Shown: positions 20,001 through 32,000 of the stretch, piece after piece | Position numbering within the stretch: position 1 is the stretch's first letter | Layout: each line of letters starts with the position of its first letter | Assembly: GCA_022606425.2 (NCBI GenBank) | Contig: JAHDVF020001507.1 | Location: forward strand, 372,001-436,000 | Length of the DNA: 64,000 nt | Direction of reading: 5' to 3' | Source: Lepidostoma basale | Lineage: Eukaryota; Arthropoda; Insecta; Trichoptera; Lepidostomatidae | Notes under the pieces: generated by a model | Database searches by the model: none | Told to the model about the DNA's origin: nothing | Seen by the model: only the letters and a program-made list of their open reading frames with translations | Translations under genes and position numbers: made by a program

Positions 20001-23000
20001 AGGTTGATCGATTAACGATTGATAGAATAACATACACAAAAGATACAAAAGCTAGCGTCCGATAAGGGTACTATAAATAAAAACGGAAGAAGGAGAGATC
20101 AGGACAACCTTGAAAAGCTCATCATCATGTGGAGGCAAAGCAACCACAAGGATGATCGCAGTGCCGCTTGTCCGATCAAATCAGGGATCTGACTGGTCTC
20201 TCATTAGCTGCAGCCTGGAGACTGACGGGTGACAGGAGTGCATGGCGTGCCATGGTCAATAGTTTACAGGATGGACACGACCCTCAATCGTGAGGAATAC
20301 GACTGAGAAGAAGATTGTTTACTTTGTGCTTATCAATAATATCCTAATTTAATTTTGATAAAGATACTAATTACAATATTGAAAGAAGGGTTGGGGCAGG
20401 CAACAAAGTGAATGGTGCACTTAAAGTTGTCATCGCAAACAAAAACCTATCCAAAAAGGCTATAATGGCAGGGCATAATGGTGTTCTTCTACCGACCCTT
20501 ATGTATAGAAGCGAAGCATGGAACTGGCATAAGAAGAATAAATGCAGTAGAAATGAGATCTCTTAGACGAATGTGTGGATACTCTGTGTATGGTAGAGTG
20601 TTGAATGAAAATTTAAGACGTGAATGCGGTGCGAATGATGGTGTTATGAACAAAATAATGAAAGGATCATTAAGATGGTTTGGACATATGGAAAGAATGA
20701 ATGAAGAAAGGACGGTAAAAAAAGTAGATGTTAACGATGTAAATGGAACCAGAAATAGAGGAAGACCGAGGAAAACGTGGCACTATCAAATAAATCAAAT
20801 ATTGAATGTCGGCCATGAAAGGAGTCAGAGAAATCGACGCGCGTGCATGACACGATGTATGAATGTTGAGGAAGCGAGAGAAATATGTCAGGAAAGAAAA
20901 GGGTGGCAGTCCATTATTTCTGCCTACCCCTTCGGGGAGACGATTGTGCACTGCCATTCTAGCTTTTTTGGATCTACAGATCTTAAAACTCCAAAAAAGG
21001 TAGTATTTTTTAAAACCCAGGAAAAAATAAGCTATTATTTCAATTCCGAGCCAATATTACAATGGTGCTTAAAGATTTCAACATTTACCATAGAAAAAAA
21101 AACTGTTTATTATAACAAATGGCATTAATGGGAGTGACATATTTCGCCATGCTTTTAAATAAATTAATAATAAGTATTGGGGTTCGAATTGTCAGTAGGG
21201 TCGCGGCGAGTCACATCTTGCTGGAGGGTGTGATTCTATAAAATGCTGCGAAACGCCCAGCTACATTCCACCGGCAACACTACTGACTAGTCCAACTCGT
21301 TAGCGTCCCTGTCGCGAACCTCGGGCAATGGGATCACACTCATAACCGTGTGATCACAGCAGATAACGAGGGGATGAAAGGCGAATTAAGCTAAGGGAAG
21401 GCAATCCCGACAGAAAAATCCACCAGAGAAGGCAACGGGAAACCATTCTGGTCACCTTTTCCCAGGAATCACTATGGCGAAAAAGAGTGGACAGAAATAA
21501 TAAGAGTTCAGAACCTCTTCAGAATGGAGATGCCTTTGCTGTAGTGATCGCCAAAGTTGAGGGCACCTGACATGGCACCGAAAGAACAAGAATAATAAGT
21601 TTAAATAAAACTTACCTCAGGTGAGATTTCTCTGGATAATTCTTGGAAATCCTTGGCTCTTTTTAACCCGCTTATATGCCTAGAGAAAAATATTAAATAA
21701 TTGGTATAACAACAAAAAATATGAGTGAATTCGTATCAAATAGAATAAATAATGTCCATAAATTAATTGTATCTCAATAGAGACGAAAATGTACATTTTT
21801 TTGGAAACAGAATATGGTAGTCGAGGCGTTTACAGGACTTATGACCTGTCATTGGTTGGGTTAAGCTATCACTTTATGTTAACAACATTCCCCATTCTGC
21901 CCTTCTTACGACCACCACGTCTGACAATTTTTTGGAACTTCTATATATGCTACTATTTTTAAATAACTTCACATTTTGTAGGTCAATCTACACTAGCGCC
22001 ATCTATTAAGATAATTTATAAGCATTAAGCAGAATACAAGATACAGAGATACAATTAATCCTTAAAAATGATTAAACAAATAACATAAATTAATTAATAC
22101 GAATGAAAACGTCTGTTTTCTAGAAGTTTTCATTCATTTTTTCCATGTGTCCAAACCATCTTAATGACCCTTTTGTTTGTTTTGTTCGTAACGCTTTCAT
22201 TCGCACTGCATTCACTTTTTATATTTGCATTTGACACTCTATCATACATAGATTACACACATTGGTCTGAGAGATCTCATTTCTACTGAATTTATTCTAC
22301 TTTCATATTTTGTTTTTATGAAATTAGGCTGACAGAATTTTTATTTAAAAATGCGTGTATGCTTGATTGAATGTTTAATTTAATATATAAAAATACATCG
22401 ATATTTATTTTAAAGATTTTTCTATACTAAAATAGACAGAAGGGTATCCTTCGCTTACCTGAGGCTGTTATAGGGCGCAGCGACGCCTTTTCGTCGGTCT
22501 CTCTTATTTACTCTCAAGGCCGTCTCCCGTCAATCCGAGACTGACGCTATCAGTTATTTCATTTAAATAATCAAAGGAGACACCAGGCCACATTTAAGCT
22601 ACTCTAATTTTTATAAGCTACCCTTCCATCCTCAGTACTTACCCATTAATTTATTTTCGATAATGCAACAAAATTATTATAATTAACATTACAACATCAA
22701 AATATTTGGAATCAATCAATCTATCACATTATTCAAGATCTATGATGCCATTCAAGATCTATCACGTCCTTCAAAATCTATCATGTTATTCAAAATCTAT
22801 CACGTCATTCAAAATCTATTACGTCATTCAATATCTATCACGTCTTTCAAGATCTACTATGCCATTCAAGATTTATCACGTCATTCAAAATCTATCACGT
22901 CATTCAAGATCTATCACGTCAATCAAAATCTATCACGTCCTTCAAATACTATCACGTCATTCAAAATCTATCACGTCATTCAAGATCTATCACGTCATTC

Positions 23001-26000
23001 AAAATCTATCACGTCATTCAAGATCAATCACGTTATTCAATATCTATCACGTCATTCAAAATCTATCACGTCATTCAAGATCTATCACGTCATTCAAGAT
23101 CTATCACGTCCTTCAAAATCTATCACGTCATTCAAAATCTATCACGTTATTCAAAATCTATCTCGTCATTCAATATCTATCACGTCAATCATAATCTATT
23201 GCGTCATTCAAGATCTATCAAAAGGGCATTTAATGGATTTTAACATATTTCTCACCTAAACGTGTTATAAGAAGCCAATCCATGGTCTCTTCCCCTTTGT
23301 ATGTCAAATGCAATCAGATCCAACCCCCAACTATTTGGTGACTTGAATAGCAGGTTCGTCACTTCAGGGGTGAAAGAGCTGTCAGCGTCCATCGCAGGCT
23401 GAACCACCGCCCCTCTCACCACCCCGTCCACTGCGTTAGGGTAGTATTGGAGAATGCATGGCTTAAGATACTGATCACTCAACCTGGAAAAAAAATAATT
23501 ATAATATGTATGGAATTATTATTATTATTATTATTTTGTTGAATCGGTTTTTCACATCATGACAGCATGATCCAAATCGATGTAAAGGGTATTATAGCTA
23601 TCGTAGTGATTCTCGTGACATGTGATAGGTAGCTAATCTATCGCCATTTTATTGTCACGTGAATTCTACACCAGACCAGAATTGAACCTAAGACCTAGCA
23701 AAAAAAATGTTTGATGAATTCCATAGAAATGAGATACAGTAGAACGTTGTTTCTTCTTCTTCTTCCTCTTCCTCTTAGTTTAGGTCGTATGACTTGTTTG
23801 TGACGGTGGGGTGTCCTGGGATGATGATGTCCAGCCATATCTCCATCTCTTCGGCGGCCTTTCTGGTAATCTCTTGCTGCTTGGGTTTTCATCTTTAACA
23901 ATTTTTGCAATTTTTGTATTCTCCATGCGGTCCACGTGGTCTCTCCAAAAGCGCCTTCTGCTTCTTTCTCATCTCACTGTTTCTTCAACACCACAGACAG
24001 ATTTTATCGATCTCTGAGGGTTTTGCCTGCGATGGAGCGTAGGGTTCGAATTTCTGCTACTCTATGAATGTTCTTAGTTCTATTGGTATCGACTCTGACC
24101 TCTATTCCATACGTCGTTTATCCGGACTAATTGGCATCAAACAGGCACTAATTCTTTTAGCAAAATAAGGTGCAAAACGATTTTTTCATCCTCGGCTCAT
24201 TTATTGATTATGACAAGTTGAAACTCGAACACAGCGGGAGACTGACTGTCCGTAGGGTGCGGGGGAAACGAGAGGAGGAGGGAGGAAAAGGATGATGCAA
24301 CCCACACCCAACGTTGTGTAGGTGTGGTCGGGTACCTTATTCATGCGTAGGTCACGGTACAGAACGCTTCATCATCTCGACTTCTCCGGATAATTGACGT
24401 TCCAGTTAACTGACGTCCAGATAAACGACGTTCTACTTAGTACTCCCATAAAAGCCCAGAAGCCCGGCTTGCGTAAGAAATTTTGAATCAAAACCTCTTC
24501 TGGTTTGCAGAGGTTCAGCTCTTGTGGCTATTCCTCTTACGTCTGTTGGGAACATGGTTGATGGTGGGTTGTTGGTTTATGCGGGGGCATGATTACTAAG
24601 ATTTGGGGGTTTTGATTCAAAATTTCTTATGCAAGCCGGACTTCTGGGTTGTTATGGGAGTACCCCCACTGGTTCTACTGTATCTGAGAAGAATGTGCGG
24701 GAAAACGATATATAATTCGTTGACATATTGGACATTTCGCTCACTTGATTTGAAACTTTTGTTGACTTCCATCTGGTATGATGAAGACCTCTCCTGGGAT
24801 CATGGAATGGAAGAACCGAAACGCGCCAGCAGCAAACGAATTTATGGTTCCGGCATTGATATCTTGGTTGTAGTCGAAGGAGTAGAGACCCGGTGGAGAG
24901 ATGTTGAAACGTCGAACATAGCTTTTACCTAAAATCAAATCAACAGACTTCAAACAATTAAATGTTACATTTCTGAGGACTTCTTAAATGAATACACAGA
25001 GGATAACAGGCAAGACACTAAGGGTACGGCCACTCCGGAGTGCCAGAGTAGGAGTCAAGACAAACACCTGGTAAACCAACGTATGGCGTACTATGGGACC
25101 GGCCACACTATTCGCTTCGCGTCACAGTGCGTGATCACAAGTCACCTGTGACTTAACTCCTACTCTGGCACTCCGGTGTGGTCGTACCCTAAGATTTCGC
25201 GTAAGTAACACTAGAATAAGAGAGATATGTGAGGCTGTGGATATTATAATATAGAAAAGACAGAGAATGAAGAGCTGGTACGGTTATATCCAAAGAATAG
25301 ACACCACCAGACTCGCCTTTATAGCACTATATAATCAGCCTCACGGGACTCATCCTCGTGAAAGACCTCCTAAAAGTTGAATGGAAGCTGGGAATCCACA
25401 TCATAGGAGGAGCAAACCTCTGGAGAACAGACCACATAGGTCTATAGCAAGGGAGAAGAAAAAATATTTCATGAACAATGCTATAGAACTCCGAGTTACG
25501 TTTTTGATCAACCTAATTTATTTTGCAAGCAACAAACTTAGCTTCAATACGTATTGGACATTTAGCTCACTTGATTTGAAAAAAGACCGAAAAAAACGTG
25601 GCACGATCAAATCAATCAAATATTAAACCCTGAATCCAGTAATGGTACTATTTTAAAGTAGCAATGGCCAGGACACACAGCAAGACACGATAGAAATAGG
25701 TGAGCACTCAGATTAATCAAATGGAGACTATGCGCAAACTACAGTGGTTTCGAAAGGTCGACGAAGAGATGAGCTGACGATGTAGCCTCAAAAGCTAGTA
25801 TATAGTGGATGAGAAAAGCGATCAGCAGGATTGAGTAGAAACGCTTTAAATAATTCTATATCCAGCAGTGGAGAGATCAAGGCTGAGGAAGAAGATGAAC
25901 TGTTTTTCATTTTTAAGAAAAGACTAAAACGAAGGATTTTAATCAATGGTAAAAGAATTTATTATGCAACCTTCAATTTGAAACAAAAAATAGTTCATTA

Positions 26001-29000
26001 TTATAAAGAAGGAATCCGGTTATGTCCAGGCTTGAACCCATGTATCCTAGATCAAGAACCAAGGGTTCTTTCCCCAAGACCACCACCATTTAAGTAGCGG
26101 GACTAACCTATGAACAACGGCAACCACTCATAGTAGGTGATGTGCTGAAACTGGGCGATCAAAATCCTCCTCGCTTCTTGGTAAAGCCGCTCGTCGTTCC
26201 AGTGAGGATTGAGTTGTGCCAATGCCCTCGCCAGTCTGTTGTGTTCTCTAGCCAGGATAGTCTGCAAAGCGGCCAATCCGGGGGTTTGGTTGGATCTGGT
26301 ATCCCCTGGAGAACAATTATTATTATTATTTTGTTGGATAGCTCTTAACATCATTAAAGCACAAGCCAAATTGAAGTAAAAGTTATGGCTTAATTGATTC
26401 AAATGGCATATGATAGGTAGCCAATATATTGTATTTTTATTGTCACGTGACCAAAGACAATGTGAGAATCACCTTATTTTTTTTCGGGGCTCTATTGAGA
26501 ACCCATATTGGGAAACAGTAGTTTTTTGGTGATGCCAATAGAAAGACCAATTTGCACGTTGAATTTAATAATTTTAAGTGTCAGGGGTTCAAATGTCAGT
26601 GAGCCAGTCACTTCTGAATGGAATATTGCCTCACTGACGTCGACATATTTAGGATCCTACTGAGATTATGTTGTTACTTTTTATGTAAGTGTGCTCTGTA
26701 AAATTTCATCATGTTATTGTTACATTTGTTAAACTATTTTGTGTCCAAATAAATCGGTTAAACGTTGTCCGTTAGTTGTGTCTCATTTATGTAAAATGAA
26801 AATAAATAAATAAATATAATGTAGCATAATTGGAAAGGCATGTATAGGTTGTTTTTTTTAGAGGTTTGGTTTTTAAACTGACAACATTGTTTCTACAGAC
26901 TGTCAATTTGACATTTGACAGTTGATTTGTAATCAATACGTTTTGCCATTTCACCCAGTTGCTCAATAAAGTTGTTGAAAATTGGACTTCACGATTGCTC
27001 ATATGTCCGAAATCATGTTTAAACAATAATGGCATAAAATTAACTATTAAATAAAGCCAATATCATACACAATGACATTATTTTAATGTGTTTTTTTTTA
27101 TATATATATATATACCTCTAAAAAAAACACCCTTATACACATTGTTTTATAAAGGATGTTTTTTTAGAGTTATACAAATTCAAAATAAAACAAATGCACG
27201 TTAAAATAATGTTAATGTCTATAATATTGGCTTTATTTAATAGATAATTTTATGCCATTATTGTTTAAATGTGATTTCAGGCAAATGAGGGCCACGGCTA
27301 GCTCCAATGAAGCGCAATCGTGAAGTCCAATTTTCGACACCTTTATTGAGCAACTGGGTAAAATGGCAAAACGTATTGACTACAAATCAACTGTCAACTG
27401 TCAAATTGACAATCTGTAGAAATAATGTTGCCAGTTTAAAACCAAACCTCTAAAAATACACTCCATAATATACCTGCCTGAAATCAAGGCCTGCTTAGAA
27501 ACGAATTGTTGCAGAAACTGTTGGTTGATTGAGGAGGTACATAGATATCTACCTGTTAGAAAACAAGGGCAGCTCCCTAGCGAAGTGTCACAGAAGCTAC
27601 TGATGTTGGCAGTCTGCGGCAATTGGCCATCGTCTGTGAGTCTCAGAAACCCCCCGCGGTACTCTCGTAGTTCACCAGCTACTGCCTTGTTGAAGCCGTA
27701 CACAGGCGAACAATCCAGGTAAGAAGACACGGAGTTCAGCTATAATAATTGAAGAAGCAAGTGTACAAATACTCGTATATTTAAATTATCTATTTTAACA
27801 ACAAAAATAATGTCTTATTCTTCTTCCTCAGCCTACTCCCGTCGGGGCCTCCTCCATTCGCTTCCATGTCACTCTGTTATTCCGACATGTCTGTTCAGAC
27901 CATCCTTCCACCGTAGTTGCGGTCGCCCTGCACTTCTCTTTACCGTCCACGGTCTCCAAGTCAGTAGTCTTCTTGTTCACTTTTCATCTGCTACGTGACC
28001 TGCCATTGCCATTTTAGAGTCGCCACCCGGTGGATGATGTCAGTGACCTTTGTTTTTTTCTCTCACCGTATCGTTTCTGACTCTGTCTCTTAGGCTTATT
28101 CCTAACATGGCTCTTTCCATGGCTCTTTGGATCACTCGTAGTTTCTCGGCACTCTGTTTGGACAATTATATATAATAGTTTCAAGACCATAAGTAGCAAC
28201 TGGCAGAACACAGGTTTCGTAATCATTTCGTTTCAGGTTGATCGGTATTTTCCAACCCATTTTTTCCGAAAGCTGCCCAGATTAGTCCAATTCTTCTCTT
28301 GAGCTCTGTGGTTTGGTTTTCTCGGCCCAGTCGAATATTGTGTCCCAGGTAGGTATGTATATTCTTGGACACTCTCGATTCTTGATTCAAAATAATGAAA
28401 CATTAGCATAGTTAATGTTAAAATTAACAGATAACACTGACCCAGCCTTTGCTGTGCAAAGGAGACCTGAGTCTCTCAAAAGAGTGTAATTTATTAAGCC
28501 AGAATGGCATCCAAACTTGGAGATGACGCTCAGAGACAGGACATGGTGCAGACGTTTCTCGGAGGAAGCCAAGACGCACCAAGATTGGTAAAGCTGAAGA
28601 TGATAATAATTATTTCATTTAAAACAGAGTTCCATGACTTTTTCGGGACACCATCCCTTTTGCAAGACATTTTATAATACCCCATTTAAATAAATGTGTG
28701 GATACTCTGTGTATGATAGAGCGTCGAATAAAATTATAAGAAGTGAATGATGGTGTCATAAACAAAATAATGAAAGGATCATTAAGTTGGTTTGGACACA
28801 TGGAAATAATTAATAAAGAAAAAATGATAAAGAAAGTATATGTTAACAATATAAATGGAACTGGAAATAGAGAAAGACCGAAGAATACGTGCCACGATCA
28901 AATATGAATGTCGGCCACGTGAGGAGTCAGAGAAATCGACGCGCGTGCATGACAAGCAGTGGCGGTACTCCCATTGAAGCCCAGAAGCCCGACTTGCGTA

Positions 29001-32000
29001 AGAAATTTTGAATCAAAGCCTCTTCTAGCTTACAGAGGTTCAGCTCTTGTGGCTATTCCTCTTACGTCTGATGGGAACATTTTTGGGAGGTGATTTGGTG
29101 GGTTGTTGGTTTATGCGGGGCATGATTACTTAGATTTGAGGGTTTTGATTCAAAATTTCTTATGCAAACCTTCGGGGCTTCTATGGGAGTACCGCCATAT
29201 ATGACACGGTGTATGAATGTTGAGGAATCGAGAGAAATGTGTCAAGAAAGAAAAGTGTGGCAGTCCATTCATTCTGCCTACCCCTTCGGGGAGACGGCGT
29301 GATAGTAAGTTAGTTAGATCACTATTTTAACCCCTTACTGCATGATTTTTTTTTAAATTTGTAAAAAATATATATAATGTGTAAAAGATGAAATATAAGA
29401 CAAGTATTTTTTTATTTTTCAAATAAATTATTTTTTCCTATTAAAAATAAAAATAAAAATTCTAGGTCTTCCCCTTTTTATCCCAGATTTTACACAATAT
29501 TATCCATAATTTTATATAAAAGTGATCATTTTATTACTTACCTAATGAAAATAATAGTTAACCAGTGTAATATAATTATTTATAGCGTTTTACAAACAAA
29601 AAAATAACACTTTTGAATATCACGTTTGTACAGAAAATCATAAACTGACAGTTGGAAACAGTCGAACGCACAACTAGTACAACCAGAGACATCTAGCAAG
29701 AAGTTTGACAACTAGTAACGCGAATCATAGATAAAACTTTAGTATTATTGCTAGAAGCAAGACATATTTTATTATTTTGGTGTTTTTTATGGCGAAAGAT
29801 TATTTTGAATCATATATGAGCCAGTATGCGGTAAGGGGTTAAGAGCTTTCAGCTTTCGGACTGTTAGATATTTTCGACGTAAATATGAACTAATGATGCA
29901 TTACGTCTTGTTTTGTGCTTACCTGCTCGGCAGGTCCTAGGGTGTTCATCCCGTTGGGAGCTGTGACGGATCTCACAAAGTTGAGATACCTAACCCCGTA
30001 TCGGGAGTAAAATGAGTCGTAGGGGTCCACTTCTATCGGCGCGCACGCGGGGTGGCGCTGGTTGCCAGACATCGCGTAGGAACCGTCCTTTGAGCAGCAC
30101 TGGATCCCTCCACCAGAAGCTGAAACAATCCACGTTCGTGAGTTTGAGCGTAGCTGACGAAAGGCGACGTTCGCCTATAACAGTTTCGGAAATATCTTAT
30201 AGAATTTACAACATTTTTGAATATATACAAATACTTGTAGACGAATACTGGATTTTACCCATTGCGGGTTATCATTTCAAGGATAAATTGTATCTCAATA
30301 GAGATACAATTTATCCTTGAAATGATAACCCGCAATGGGTAAAATCCAGTATTCGTGTACAAGTATTTGTATACATTCAAAAATGTTGTAAAAACAAAAA
30401 CTGGTCCAAGTTAAAAATAGCATATAAATTGGAGTGACATCTCCAGGCGTTATCTAGCAATACGTTAATGGCGGTAGCCTTTCACATTGCGTTAATAAAA
30501 AGATCTTCTGCTTAATCCAATCTTCATAGATGGTGCTAGTGTGTAGATTGAAATATAACATGTGATGTTTGGTGTTACATAGTAGCATATATTCAACTTC
30601 CAAAAAATTGTCAGACATGGTGGTCGTAAGAAGGTTGGAATGGGGAATTTTGTATTACATAAAGCGTGCGCTTAACCCAACCAATGACAGGTCATAAGTC
30701 CTGTAAACACCTCGACTACCATATTCTGTTCCCAATATGCGTCTTCGTCTCTATTGAGATACAATTAATCTTAAAGAATATTTTATAACGCTATTTTAAC
30801 CACCCTACGTATTTGAACGTTCGTGATACGTTCACTTTGACTATACCATTCTGCGCTATCCCGTATCACGTACGCGCTTGAGAAAAAGTAATGTACCTAA
30901 AATGTACACACTGTTAGGGATACGCGCGTGTGCCAACAATACTCGAGTACAAGTATTCATAAATATGAGAGTTTTACAAGGGGAAGGCGAAGTGTGCGGC
31001 GAGTATTTGACGTTTCGTCTTCTTCTTCTTCTTTTAATAGATCTGACGATCTGTGACACAGAAATCATATCTCGTCGGATAATGAGATCCAGCTGTCCCT
31101 CAATCTCTTAGGCGGTCTTCCAGGTGGGCGGTGTCCAGAGTGGATTTCATAAGCGGCTGTATATGCAAGTCTGTCACCATCCGTTCAGGCTACATGGTCC
31201 CTCCAGTATCTTCTTCTGGATCTACTCCACTGAACGATATCCTCTATTTCGCAAGTTATTCTTATGTCTACGTTGCGGGCACGATCTCGGAGGGTTTTTC
31301 CAGTAATTGATCTAAGGACCTTCATCTCTGATGTTCTTAGTAGTCCCTTGGTTCGCACAGTATCAGCCCACGTCTCTACAGCGTACGTGATGATAGGTCG
31401 CACGCATGTTTTATAAATTCTGATCTTGCTGTCGATACGCATGTGCCTGACGTTTCGTAATTTAAAAAAATAAAATTAATATATAATTAAATTTCATTAA
31501 TAAAAACCTGCTTTTTTGCACGTTTCTCGAAAAATAACCTGATGGTTGGGCGGTTAACACATGTTTTAATCATGGGGAAATCAGGTTATTCTGCATGTTG
31601 ATGTATTGATTTCATTTTTTATTTATCATTCCCATTGGTACCCCTGCTCTCGACTATAAACATCGTTCTTTTGAATGATCTTACCGTACTGCTCCATGAC
31701 CCTCATGGAGTAGTCATGCGCCACTAGTTGGCCCCAATACACGGCCAAGGCAGCAATTGTTCCACTGGCTTTTGGGGAGTCAGACATCAGCTGGGTGGAC
31801 AGTAGTCTAGCCGAAGGTAAAGGCCTCCCACTCTTGGCGACTGGCATGGAAAATAATCCTAAAAATATAACATTTATTACACAAAAATATTCAAACAATT
31901 ACTAAACCATCACACCCAGTGACGTGTAATAATACAATGATAATACATTTTCGGCCGTTTTCGGTTTCATTTATAAATTATTGTTTCCATTAACTATTTT

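Larger units (their letters stand above)
23737..24680. mobile_element. Pogo/Tigger-like element with TA duplication
   Basis: Left end TA/CAGTAGAACGTTGTTT, right end AACGACGTTCTACTG/TA, with further inverse similarity around TTATCCGGAC (24118) and GTCCAGATAA (24415). The TA duplication and CAGTAGAAC end fit a pogo-group element. No transposase is visible. Confidence 0.7.
23700..24745 (+). mobile_element. RTE-a LINE split by nested transposons
   Basis: RTE-a text for EMR ends at 23736 and resumes at 24681 as SLRRMCGKT-like sequence. The 940 bp between is a pogo-like element that itself holds a LINE and a hAT MITE. Confidence 0.75.

Noticed and set aside
22706..23259. 158-162-codon frames with repeated IYHVIQ text
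   Set aside because: Three-register translation of the 19-bp array; no start context or similarity.
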